From Campylobacteraceae bacterium (lineage in GTDB: Bacteria > Campylobacterota > Campylobacteria > Campylobacterales > Campylobacteraceae), in assembly GCA_012521935.1 (NCBI GenBank), contig JAAYLJ010000055.1, positions 1 through 11,562 of the forward strand: 11,562 nucleotides of DNA, read 5' to 3'. Shown here one piece after another: positions 1 to 7,073 of the stretch. Under the pieces are notes generated by a model, which had not been told where the DNA came from, did no database searches, and was given only the letters and a program-made list of their open reading frames with translations. Positions within the stretch are counted from its first letter, which is position 1. Each line of letters starts with the position of its first letter. A program made the position numbers and the translations under genes.

Positions 1-356
1 AAATGAAGCTTATAAACAATTTATGTCTTGGCTCTTTTATGGCTACTTTAGCAGAATCTACAGTCATTGGAGAGGCTTGCGGGATTGATAAAAAAGATAT
101 TTTAGATATTTTAAATGTTGGTGGCGGGCAATCTTTAGTACTAAGCGCAAAGTACCAAAAACTATTAAATGAAGACTTTTCACCTCATTTTAGTAATAGC
201 GCGATAAATAAAGATTTGCACTGTTTGCAAGATTTAGCTTACACACTTAAAAAACCTCTTTATAGCGCGGCTATGCCTAAAGAGTTATTCTCAAAAGCTA
301 GAGGAGAAGGTAGAGGGGATGAGGATTTTAGCTCCATTTATGAGCTTTTAAAGTAA
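1..356 (+). CDS. Beta-hydroxyacid dehydrogenase (3-hydroxyisobutyrate dehydrogenase-like), C-terminal part
   Basis: This is the C-terminal substrate-binding half of an NAD(P)-dependent beta-hydroxyacid dehydrogenase, the family of 3-hydroxyisobutyrate dehydrogenase, tartronate semialdehyde reductase and glyoxylate/succinic semialdehyde reductase. The reading frame is open to the window edge, so the Met at base 3 is almost certainly internal. The MKLINN segment matches the family's conserved K-x-x-N-N, where Lys (base 6 onward) is the catalytic residue. It is followed by the usual all-alpha helices with LAEST and the late pattern NSAINKDL. About 117 residues are present; the family is about 290 long, so the Rossmann domain with its GxGxxG motif lies outside. 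It ends at TAA and converges on the neighbouring minus-strand gene, with a shared hairpin between them. Substrate cannot be assigned. Nothing ties it to the sulfur genes. Confidence 0.85.
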   Translation, partial: MKLINNLCLGSFMATLAESTVIGEACGIDKKDILDILNVGGGQSLVLSAKYQKLLNEDFSPHFSNSAINKDLHCLQDLAYTLKKPLYSAAMPKELFSKARGEGRGDEDFSSIYELLK

Positions 357-358
357 TC

Positions 359-384
359 AAAGGGGTAGACTTTACCCCTTTTTT
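359..384. terminator. Rho-independent terminator shared by convergent genes
   Basis: A perfect 9-bp stem (359-367 with 373-381, AAAGGGGTA/TACCCCTTT) has a 5-nt loop, and a run of six T (379-384) overlaps and follows the right arm. It starts 2 nt after the plus-strand dehydrogenase stop and lies 5 nt beyond the minus-strand CobW gene stop. It works best for the plus strand; on the minus strand the tail is a broken T-run. Confidence 0.85.
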
Positions 385-388
385 AAGC

Positions 389-2194
389 TTATAGTTTGTT
401 TAAAATAGGTTTTAAATCCTCCAACTTTTTGCCAATATATACTAAAAATGCTTCGCTATTTTGTTCTTCGTATTGATTTAAAAATTCATACTCACCATGC
501 ACATACTGAACTATGCTTTGGGTTGGCTCATTTTCAAACTGTACTATCCCCTTTACTCTATAAATATTTGGTGGTAGCATTGAGAGATACTCTTTAAATT
601 CGCTTCTTTTAAGTGGTTTTTGCATATTAATTTTCACGCTAGATATGCCATCTTGTATATGATTTGTAGGGCTATCTTCATCTTCTAAAAGTAAAGATGC
701 CATTTGAGCCGTTGTATCTCCTATGGATTGAAGTAAAAGATTTGGGTTTATATCACACCCTACTGTTTTTAAAACTTTAGCGCATCTATTGTTCTCTTTT
801 AAAAATAGCTCCACCTCTTCAAGCTCTTCATTATCTAAAAGATCGATTTTATTTAAAAGCAAAACATCAGCTGCTCGAATTTGATTATTAAAAACTGTAA
901 ACTCTTTAGAAGCATACATTGCATTGCTAGCATCTACAACAGTAATTATTCCCTCCAAATCCACTAAATCATCAAGTTCATTTAATTCTTGGAGTAAGTT
1001 AAAAGGGTTTGCAACGCCAGTTGTTTCTAAAAGAATTGTGTCTGGAACTGCTTTCTTCATAAGAGTATTTATGCCAAATCTTAACTGCCCAGACAAAGAA
1101 CAGCACACACAACCCTCATCCATCTCTACCATAGAGTAGTTATAATCTAAAAGCTTTCCATCAAGTCCTACTTTTCCAATTTCATTTTGAACTATGCCAA
1201 TGAATCTATTTTTCTTAGTTTCATGTTCAATATATTGCTGCAAAAGGGTTGTTTTTCCAGATCCTAAAAAACCAGCAATTACTACTAATCTAGGCTTTAG
1301 ATAATCTTTTTTCAAAAGAGGATAGTTAAAGGTTTCATGTTTTGTACATAGCCATGGAGCTTTTTGAAAAAAACTACTTAAGCTCATTTTTTCATGAATT
1401 TTTTGAGCATTTTTACCTTTAATTAGTGGTTTAAGCAAAGTTTCTATTCCATTTTCATTCTCTTTACCATATGAAAGCGCTAGCCATAAATTAAGAGGAA
1501 TCAAATCTTTTTTCTCTTCCATATTGCCAAACTTATCATACATTATGCTTTTTTTATTGGCCTTATAGATTTGAAAAGAAGATGGTGGAGTATTAGATAG
1601 TCTTGTAATGGCACTATTAAAAAAATTCATAAATGGAAGTAATATTCTAAAAGATGGTAAATCTTTATCTAATTCATCAGGTTTTATGATAAATTCATCT
1701 TGCTTAAAAGGAGACTTTACTCCATCTTTTGCATAAATTCTATCTCTAGTTGCTGTTTCATAAAGCACAATTAAGCTATTTTCTAAAAAGTCTATACTTA
1801 AAGTTAAGGTTGAGATATAAAAATGAGATAAAAACATAGGAAAATTAGGAAATGATCTAACCTTTTTTATATAATCACCCTCTTGCGCCATAGCCCCTTC
1901 AATGAGTGAGTGTCTTTCTATCATGCTATCTTCTGGAGAGGGGAAATAATAGAGATAAAACTTACCAACTCCCTCTTTTGCCTCTCCTAAAATTAAACCA
2001 AAAATTCCTGGAAAGCTCTCAAATTTAAGCGTCCAACACTCATTTCCTTGTTGGTTTAAAAATACTCCTTTAAACCCTGTTATCTTTTTTAAAGTACTAT
2101 CATATGAGCTTTTTGTAAGGATTGCTCTCATAAAAGATTTAAAACTATTCATAGATCCATCAAAAGAGGCTGGATATAGTTGTGATAAATTCAT
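389..2194 (-). CDS. CobW/COG0523 GTPase fused to a long unrecognised N-terminal region
   Basis: This is a 601-residue protein. Residues about 300-600 are a CobW/P47K-type GTPase: Walker A GFLGSGKTT (308-316), the metal-binding CxCC motif (C362, C364, C365), ETTGVANP (390-397), the guanine-specificity motif NKID (448-451) and a CobW C-terminal domain (about 517-593). Family members are G3E GTPases that deliver or insert metals such as zinc or cobalt. Residues 1-300 match nothing I recognise. This region looks globular, with no signal peptide or membrane segment, and roughly doubles the usual 320-400 length. The start ATG has a good Shine-Dalgarno (AAAGGAGA). It is the last gene after the Tat-exported MBL protein, 41 nt downstream, with a hairpin in the gap. 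I infer that it may metallate the MBL protein, because both would meet in the cytoplasm before Tat export. The GTPase assignment is firm; the substrate is not known. Confidence 0.9.
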   Translation of the reverse strand: MNLSQLYPASFDGSMNSFKSFMRAILTKSSYDSTLKKITGFKGVFLNQQGNECWTLKFESFPGIFGLILGEAKEGVGKFYLYYFPSPEDSMIERHSLIEGAMAQEGDYIKKVRSFPNFPMFLSHFYISTLTLSIDFLENSLIVLYETATRDRIYAKDGVKSPFKQDEFIIKPDELDKDLPSFRILLPFMNFFNSAITRLSNTPPSSFQIYKANKKSIMYDKFGNMEEKKDLIPLNLWLALSYGKENENGIETLLKPLIKGKNAQKIHEKMSLSSFFQKAPWLCTKHETFNYPLLKKDYLKPRLVVIAGFLGSGKTTLLQQYIEHETKKNRFIGIVQNEIGKVGLDGKLLDYNYSMVEMDEGCVCCSLSGQLRFGINTLMKKAVPDTILLETTGVANPFNLLQELNELDDLVDLEGIITVVDASNAMYASKEFTVFNNQIRAADVLLLNKIDLLDNEELEEVELFLKENNRCAKVLKTVGCDINPNLLLQSIGDTTAQMASLLLEDEDSPTNHIQDGISSVKINMQKPLKRSEFKEYLSMLPPNIYRVKGIVQFENEPTQSIVQYVHGEYEFLNQYEEQNSEAFLVYIGKKLEDLKPILNKL

Positions 2195-2205
2195 TATTTC
2201 TCCTT

Positions 2206-2230
2206 TTAGCCAGGGGAAATCCCTGGCTAA
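2206..2230. other. Intergenic hairpin (10-bp perfect stem) between MBL and CobW genes
   Basis: The bases 2206-2215 (TTAGCCAGGG) pair perfectly with 2221-2230 (CCCTGGCTAA) around a 5-nt loop. In the minus-strand transcript it lies just after the MBL stop codon and just before the CobW ribosome-binding site. The tail after it is AAAGGAG, not a U-run, so it is not a classic terminator. A 3' mRNA-stabilising or processing element, or a modulator of CobW translation, fits better. Confidence 0.6.
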
Positions 2231-2235
2231 TTTAA

Positions 2236-3399
2236 CTATCCAAAAGTTATCTGATCTCCATTGCCTAAATATGCATGGCTTTTTGAACGGTGTCTAGCAG
2301 TGCCCTCCACTACTGGATACCCTGCTCTTAAAAATTTCTCTGCTGTTAAAACGCCAGTACAATGATTGCATGCTATGACAGAAAAATCCCACTTTTCCAT
2401 AGAGATAACTAAATCATCATACTTTGGATCCCAGTCATCAAAGGGTGAAATATGCAAACCACCATAAATGCCATACATTTTGTCATTATCATACTTTAAC
2501 TCATCCTTTGCAGTAGAGATAAATTGGATAATGCCTTGATGACAACAACCAGTAATGCTAACTAATCCCTTACCTTCAACATTTGCAAAGAGTGAAAGCT
2601 CTCCAAAAACACGGCAAATAATTGGCACATCAAAAGTGTATGCACAAAATCCAGGCTCAATATCATTTCTTCCTTTTTTATGAACTATCAGCTCTCCTGT
2701 ATGTCCTGAATCTTTAATGTACTGCAAGCCTTCTTTGTAAAAGCCATCTGGAATGATCATTTTAATGTTTGGCGCATACTTTAAAGTAACTGGCAATCCC
2801 CAAAAATGATCAAAATGTTCATGCGAAATAATAAGAGCTTCTATCTCTCCATTTTGAAGCATCTTATCTATGCCCTCCCTCTTAAATGCTTCATCCATCC
2901 ACTCATATGACCAACCTGAATCAAGCAGATACTTCTTTTTTTGTCCATCTAAATGCTCTATTTCAACAAGTGCAGCAAAACCTCCCGCATTTTGAGGGTT
3001 TACACTATTTTCTTTGACTATGTCCCAAGCCTCTTCAAGCCTATTTGGCAAAAGATGTTTTATCTTAGCAATACCTCTTTCATAGCTACCTTTTGCCAAG
3101 CCTGTTCCATCTCCAAAAGGAGGCCAATTATATAAATATTGGTTTACAAGTAATCCTCCTGCGCCTTTCATGTCTCCCATTAAAGTTGCATTATCAAACC
3201 AACTTGTTTCTGAAATATTGGTTACCTTTACACTTTTTACTGCACCAAAATCTGACATTTCGCGAGGTGTTTGGGGTAAAAATATAGAACGCATTGGAGA
3301 GTATGAAAACATACCCATAGTAGCTAATGTCCCAAAACCAAGCCCTGTAACAGCGCCTTTTAAAAAATCCCTTCTATTGTTTTTTTGTTCAGCTTGCAT
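2236..3399 (-). CDS. Tat-exported metallo-beta-lactamase-fold hydrolase
   Basis: This is a 387-residue protein with a twin-arginine signal (NRRDFLKG, R9-R10) followed by a Gly-rich hydrophobic stretch (15-31). No clear AxA cleavage site is visible, so it may stay anchored. The MBL-fold core has the HxHxDH metal motif as HEHFDH (193-198), further likely ligands in GCCHQG (H287) and CNHCTG (H346), and the conserved GGLHI (313-317). The pattern is closest to the COG1237 branch (dihydropteridine/RFA-P synthase-like MBL proteins) rather than to glyoxalase II or persulfide dioxygenases. The reaction is unknown; the Tat signal implies that it is folded and metal-loaded in the cytoplasm and acts in the periplasm. 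It starts at an ATG with AGGAG, and that SD overlaps the TAG stop of the upstream membrane-protein gene, a 9-nt gap that suggests translational coupling. Family and export are confident; function is not. Confidence 0.88.
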   Translation of the reverse strand: MQAEQKNNRRDFLKGAVTGLGFGTLATMGMFSYSPMRSIFLPQTPREMSDFGAVKSVKVTNISETSWFDNATLMGDMKGAGGLLVNQYLYNWPPFGDGTGLAKGSYERGIAKIKHLLPNRLEEAWDIVKENSVNPQNAGGFAALVEIEHLDGQKKKYLLDSGWSYEWMDEAFKREGIDKMLQNGEIEALIISHEHFDHFWGLPVTLKYAPNIKMIIPDGFYKEGLQYIKDSGHTGELIVHKKGRNDIEPGFCAYTFDVPIICRVFGELSLFANVEGKGLVSITGCCHQGIIQFISTAKDELKYDNDKMYGIYGGLHISPFDDWDPKYDDLVISMEKWDFSVIACNHCTGVLTAEKFLRAGYPVVEGTARHRSKSHAYLGNGDQITFG

Positions 3400-3408
3400 G
3401 ATCTTCTC

Positions 3409-4812
3409 CTATTCAAAAATAATAAGCATTGAACCCATTAGTGGTATTAGATAAATGATTATAAAATAGAGCACTACTCCGCCAACTACGCCACCAGCTG
3501 CTCCTTTATAAAAGGCTGGGCTTAATGAAGAGATTGGTTGAAATGAAGTGTGTATAACCTTCTCATCTTCTATCTGCTTTTCTGCTTGCTTCTCAAGCCT
3601 CCACCCTGGCCATCCATCCATAAACCAATAGTTTATTAACATGATATTGATAAACCAAATAAGCGGAATCATAGGAAACTGCTGAGGATGTGAAAAACCT
3701 TTTTGAGTACCTAAGAATAGATGAGAAGTTTTATAATAAACATAATACAAAACAATGGCAGCCACGATGGATATGACAGTTCTTAGTAAAATATTTACTA
3801 CTTTACTATAACGATTAAATCCATTTTTGAAGTAAAAGTACATAAAAAGTGCAGGAACTAACCAAAAAATAGCCATCTCGCCTACATGTAACCATCTCCA
3901 ATCTGGAGCCGCATCTCGCCTTGTACCCCTAATAGCTTCTCCCCATACAAGTTCTTGAGCAAAATATAAGAAAAAACTAAGAGCAACAGCAATTGCTATG
4001 ATCCCAAAAAATGAGCTAGCTCTTCTAAGCCAAGCTGTTTTTATCATGGAAAATGGGTATCTCTCCCAAATTGTCTCATACATCCATACAATAACTGTAC
4101 AACACATGATCCAAGCTATATTAAAGTTTCCATGAACTGTATCCGCAAAATTTTCCCACCAAGGCGGAGTTATAGCTGTAAAGTTTTGCCAAGGATCAAA
4201 TAAGATTGCCATATGAGGGTGAAATGCTACAAAATAGACAATAACACTAAGCAAAAATGTAAACATAAATATAGAAAAACCTTTTAAAGGTTGAGCAAGT
4301 TTATTCCAAGGAGAGCCTTCCATTGCAACAATCCAAGCAGGACTAAGCCACGAAGCAATAGCGGCAAACATAAGTATGGCTTGAGCTGAATATTCAAGTG
4401 CATAAAACTCAACTATGCCCTCTTGCGTTAACCTCTCAGGGCTAAAATAAGCAATGGCATATTCGCCTAAAATAGTTTCAAAAAAGACTTTTAAAACTAT
4501 TGTAAAAAGAGCTACCGTCAAAACTGTAAGGATGGTACCCTTCAAGAGGGGATGCGTGTTGTTAAGCCATTTCCTACTAAAGGGCCAAAAATCAAAAATA
4601 TAGGCAATCCAAATCATAATTACCAATAACCATCTACACCACATATAACCAACATAAGGGGTGTACATTCTCATAATCCCTCTAGGATCTTGAAAAATCC
4701 ACCAGCTTGCGTAAAACAGAACCATTATAAATGCAGTGTTTATAAGAACTGGCCACGGGCCAGAAAACCGTTTTACAAGACTCCTACTTTCAACATATAA
4801 AGGCGTCTCCAT
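3409..4812 (-). CDS. Trp-rich polytopic inner-membrane protein of unknown function
   Basis: I do not recognise this family. The protein has 467 residues and about 11 predicted transmembrane helices by eye (near 20-40, 56-75, 92-115, 140-163, 178-198, 229-248, 267-287, 309-327, 340-360, 379-397 and 437-465). A charged loop (about 405-420, KQAEKQIEDEK) precedes the last helix. It contains 26 tryptophans (about 5.6%) and several His near membrane borders (H198, H200, H227, H309, H364, H375), which could bind metal, haem or quinone. It has no haem CxxCH, Fe-S or transporter signature that I can see and is not obviously NrfD-like. The ATG follows AAGGAG at a 6-nt spacing. It is the first gene after a putative promoter with an inverted repeat and is coupled to the Tat-exported MBL gene, so the two products may form a membrane/periplasm pair. 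It could be a transporter, redox anchor or enzyme. Confidence 0.8.
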   Translation of the reverse strand: METPLYVESRSLVKRFSGPWPVLINTAFIMVLFYASWWIFQDPRGIMRMYTPYVGYMWCRWLLVIMIWIAYIFDFWPFSRKWLNNTHPLLKGTILTVLTVALFTIVLKVFFETILGEYAIAYFSPERLTQEGIVEFYALEYSAQAILMFAAIASWLSPAWIVAMEGSPWNKLAQPLKGFSIFMFTFLLSVIVYFVAFHPHMAILFDPWQNFTAITPPWWENFADTVHGNFNIAWIMCCTVIVWMYETIWERYPFSMIKTAWLRRASSFFGIIAIAVALSFFLYFAQELVWGEAIRGTRRDAAPDWRWLHVGEMAIFWLVPALFMYFYFKNGFNRYSKVVNILLRTVISIVAAIVLYYVYYKTSHLFLGTQKGFSHPQQFPMIPLIWFINIMLINYWFMDGWPGWRLEKQAEKQIEDEKVIHTSFQPISSLSPAFYKGAAGGVVGGVVLYFIIIYLIPLMGSMLIIFE

Positions 4813-4823
4813 CGTTAACTCCT

Positions 4824-4853
4824 TTTTACTAAGATTTTTAACTCTTAGTAAAA
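4824..4853. promoter_or_regulatory. 11-bp inverted repeat at the promoter (putative operator)
   Basis: TTTTACTAAGA (4824-4834) and TCTTAGTAAAA (4843-4853) are perfect reverse complements separated by 8 nt. The repeat touches the putative -10 box on one side and the Shine-Dalgarno AAGGAG of the membrane-protein gene on the other. With only two G:C pairs per stem it would be a weak RNA hairpin and has no U-tail, so a dimeric repressor site covering the transcription start is more likely than a terminator. Confidence 0.5.
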
Positions 4854-4858
4854 GTATA
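4853..4858 (-). promoter_or_regulatory. Putative -10 box for the membrane protein-MBL-CobW operon
   Basis: TATACT on the minus strand lies 40 nt upstream of the membrane-protein ATG, in AT-rich DNA and without a clear -35. This fits sigma-70 promoters of Campylobacterota, where the -35 is weak. The expected start of transcription falls inside the inverted repeat just downstream. Confidence 0.4.
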
Positions 4859-4924
4859 ACTTTGGAGTATCTTTCAAAAGTCTCTTCTATTTTGGGTTAT
4901 TTTTTAAATTGTCTCTTTATAGTC

Positions 4925-6088
4925 TCATTTTGGCAAACTGATAGTAAAAATTGCGCCAAGCTCGTCATTTTTTGCACTTAGTTTCCCAAAACATCTCTCC
5001 TCAACAATGGTTTTTGACATCCATAGTCCAATGCCAGCTCCATCTTTTTCAAGTTTTGTTGAAACATATGGCTGAAAGATCGTATCAAATATACTCTTTT
5101 CTATTCCCCCAGCATTATCTTTTATCTCTAAGCAGATAAAATTATTTTTCTCATAAGTTCGTATCCATATTTGTGGATCTTTTATCTCTTTTTCGCATAG
5201 TGCATCTTCAGCATTTTTAAGTAAATTTAAAATCACTTGAGCTATTTCATTACTATATGTATATATTTTTTGTCCATCAGAAAAATCTTTTGATAAGACA
5301 ATATTTTTTGTAGAAAGAACTGGTTTAGCTATATTTAGAGTTTTTTTCACTATTGTTTCAAAACTTACATACTCTTTCTTTTTTGTAGCTTTAAAAAAAT
5401 CTCTAAAATCATCTATTGTTTTTGACAAATGAGCTACATACTCCTCTATATTTTGTATCTCATTTAATAAAGCTTCCTCTTCTAACTCTTTTAATATAGA
5501 CTTTGTTGCAATGTAGCTAGTAGTAGCAGATATGGCGCCTAGTGGTTGCCTCCACTGATGAGCAATCATCATTAGCATCTCTCCCATTTGTACAAGTCTT
5601 GATTGGTACTGAAGTTGTCTATCTTGCTTTCGCAGTATTTGAAGCTGTATGTTTAACTCTTTTTGAAGAGATTTATTTAAATGAGCTATCTTCTCTTTAG
5701 CCTTTTTTTGCTTTGTTATGTCTGTTATGGTCCAAAGAACTTGCTCATTCGAGGGTATGGGATCTCCAGCTATGCGAAGCCAAATTTTATCTTTGTTTTT
5801 ATTTAAAAAAGGGTACTCTAAATTAAGTGCTTGATTTTCTCTAACTTTATTGAATGCAACTTGTGCAAAATTTACATAAGCAGCGTATGATAAATGAAGT
5901 GTTAGAGCTAATTTGCCAATGATTTCATCATATTCATATCCAAATATTTTGCAAAAAGCATCATTTGCCTCTATGATGATGCGATTTTTATCAACTATAA
6001 AAATGCCAACACCGCTATTGTTAAAAACTTGCTCAAAACGCTCCGCCTTTGTCTTAAGACTTAAATTTTTCTCATCTACTTTTGCCAT
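4925..6088 (-). CDS. Soluble PAS-domain sensor histidine kinase
   Basis: This is a 387-residue two-component kinase. A PAS sensor domain covers about 15-125 and ends in the typical WTITDITKQ; a coiled coil follows (about 126-170). The HisKA-type H-box is MIAHQWRQPL with phospho-acceptor H177, and the HATPase domain has the N-box (NLLKNAEDAL, 287-296), G1 DNAGGI (324-329), F-box near IFQPY (337-341) and G2 GAGIGL (350-355). No transmembrane segment or signal peptide is present, so it should sense a cytoplasmic cue: redox state, a bound cofactor or a small ligand. I see no Cys pair or known haem motif that identifies it. The ATG overlaps the 3' end of the response-regulator gene by 13 nt, so the two are co-translated partners. 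It sits between the Psr-like operon and the membrane protein-MBL-CobW genes, which are candidate targets. Confidence 0.93.
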   Translation of the reverse strand: MAKVDEKNLSLKTKAERFEQVFNNSGVGIFIVDKNRIIIEANDAFCKIFGYEYDEIIGKLALTLHLSYAAYVNFAQVAFNKVRENQALNLEYPFLNKNKDKIWLRIAGDPIPSNEQVLWTITDITKQKKAKEKIAHLNKSLQKELNIQLQILRKQDRQLQYQSRLVQMGEMLMMIAHQWRQPLGAISATTSYIATKSILKELEEEALLNEIQNIEEYVAHLSKTIDDFRDFFKATKKKEYVSFETIVKKTLNIAKPVLSTKNIVLSKDFSDGQKIYTYSNEIAQVILNLLKNAEDALCEKEIKDPQIWIRTYEKNNFICLEIKDNAGGIEKSIFDTIFQPYVSTKLEKDGAGIGLWMSKTIVEERCFGKLSAKNDELGAIFTISLPK

Positions 6089-6783
6089 TTAAGCCTATAC
6101 CCTTCCCCATAAATATTTTCAACTATTTGAATTTTTAGCTTAAGTCTTAATCTTGATATGAGGTTTCTAACTCGTTTATTGTTAGACAAATCATCATCAA
6201 AAACAAAATTTTCAATATCATAACTTGAGTAGATTTGATCTTTAGATGAAGTCAAAAGATTTAAAAACTTAATTTCATGTCTGCTTAGTTTAATTGGCTT
6301 ATCTTCTTTAAGTAAAGTTTTACACTTAATTTGCCAAACATATCCACTTTCTAAAAGTACCAATTTTTTACTATCAGTATCAAAATGGTGTACTATTTTT
6401 CTTAAAACAGTAGTTATTTCCTTAAAACTAAATGGCTTTAAAATATATCCTTGTACGCCAAGTTCAATTGCTTTAAGAAAATGTTCTGTATTATCGCAGG
6501 CTGAGAAAATAACAACAGGTAGATTTGGATTAATCTCTCTTATCTTTTTTAAAAAATCTATGCCATCCATATTTGGCATGATAATATCTGTAAAAACTAG
6601 ATCAATCCCACCTTTTTTAAACTCACTAAGTCCTTCTATTCCATCAGAAGCTTCAACTATATTATCAAAATATATCTCTAAAAATTTACGTGTTTGATTT
6701 CTTACATGAAGTTCATCTTCCACATATAAAACTTTTTTACCTACACACCTTTTTTTTAAAAAACCAAGATCATCAAAATCCAT
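6076..6783 (-). CDS. OmpR/PhoB-type response regulator
   Basis: This is a 235-residue protein with an N-terminal receiver domain (about 15-130) and a C-terminal winged-helix DNA-binding domain (about 140-233). The acidic pocket is E22/D23, the phospho-acceptor is D66 in FTDIIMP, the switch residue is S94 and the conserved Lys is K116 in LKPFS. The DNA-binding domain shows the usual LSRHEIKFL start, a recognition-helix stretch around RNLISRLRLK and the wing motif GEGYRLK. The ATG at 6783 has AAAAAGGAG upstream. The frame stays open upstream to 6850 but offers no alternative start codon, which supports this start. It is the cognate partner of the histidine kinase immediately downstream and overlaps it. 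Likely targets are the flanking sulfur genes or its own promoter; this is inferred from position only. Confidence 0.93.
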   Translation of the reverse strand: MDFDDLGFLKKRCVGKKVLYVEDELHVRNQTRKFLEIYFDNIVEASDGIEGLSEFKKGGIDLVFTDIIMPNMDGIDFLKKIREINPNLPVVIFSACDNTEHFLKAIELGVQGYILKPFSFKEITTVLRKIVHHFDTDSKKLVLLESGYVWQIKCKTLLKEDKPIKLSRHEIKFLNLLTSSKDQIYSSYDIENFVFDDDLSNNKRVRNLISRLRLKLKIQIVENIYGEGYRLKWQK

Positions 6784-6833
6784 GTAGCTCTCCTTTTTCT
6801 CCCCTAAAGCCCCATAAACTTCATTAAGCGTCC

Positions 6834-6847
6834 AAACTTTAAAGTTT
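6834..6847. promoter_or_regulatory. 14-bp perfect palindrome upstream of the response-regulator gene
   Basis: AAACTTTAAAGTTT is a perfect palindrome, 51 nt before the response-regulator ATG. It could be an operator for autoregulation. OmpR-type regulators usually bind direct repeats, and AT-rich palindromes arise by chance in this background, so confidence is low. Confidence 0.25.
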
Positions 6848-6897
6848 AATTTTTTAAAAACATCTTAGTTTCACAAATATTTTTGCCTGTGATATTT

Positions 6898-6903
6898 ATT
6901 GTA
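6898..6903 (-). promoter_or_regulatory. Possible -10 box for the response regulator-kinase operon
   Basis: The minus strand reads TACAAT here within an AT-rich region downstream of the terminator. No good -35 lies at 16-18 nt. A promoter is expected in this gap because the preceding gene ends with a hairpin, but the exact box is uncertain. Confidence 0.25.
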
Positions 6904-6985
6904 TCCATTTTAAAACCACTTTTTGCTACTAGAAAAGCTGATTTTCAAAAGTAAGAGTGCGGAGGTTTATTTTGACTCTTAAAAG

Positions 6986-7015
6986 ATAAAGCGATAGAGA
7001 GCTCTATCGCTTTAT
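6986..7015 (-). terminator. Terminator hairpin of the small cytochrome-like gene
   Basis: A perfect inverted repeat (6986-6999 with 7002-7015, ATAAAGCGATAGAG/CTCTATCGCTTTAT) can form a 12-13 bp stem with a short loop. On the minus strand it is followed by CTTTT, a short T-rich tail. It lies about 58 nt past the stop of the cytochrome-like gene and before the two-component operon. A long perfect stem makes termination likely despite the short tail. Confidence 0.7.
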
Positions 7016-7073
7016 TTGTTAGCGTACATTGAAAAACGCTTCTATGTGTGCAACTCACGGTTGCTTATCACGG

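Larger units (their letters stand above)
6784..7073. other. Largest intergenic region: regulatory DNA, no gene seen
   Basis: These 290 bases separate the cytochrome-like gene from the response-regulator gene. Going along the minus strand they hold an 8-bp direct repeat (TCACGGTT at 7055-7062 and 7068-7075, plus-strand reading), the terminator hairpin at 6986-7015, an AT-rich stretch with a possible -10, a 14-bp palindrome at 6834-6847 and the response-regulator ribosome-binding site. No open frame with a plausible ribosome-binding site was found. Confidence 0.6.

Noticed and set aside
924..1139. A 71-codon plus-strand open frame inside the CobW gene, and similar small plus-strand frames at 2953-3454, 4736-5139 and 7016-7246.
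   Set aside because: They lie mostly antisense to well-supported minus-strand genes, show no family resemblance, and are explained as shadows.
2236..3399. MBL-fold protein as a persulfide dioxygenase (ETHE1-like) because of the sulfur context.
   Set aside because: The motif surroundings (SHEHFDHFWG, GGLHI, CNHCTG) fit the COG1237 branch, not the THxHxDH glyoxalase II-like branch, and it carries a Tat signal.
6846..6908. A 20-codon open frame on the minus strand in the gap before the response-regulator gene, starting ATG at 6908.
   Set aside because: It has no Shine-Dalgarno sequence and overlaps the likely promoter region. Short frames of this size are common by chance in such DNA.
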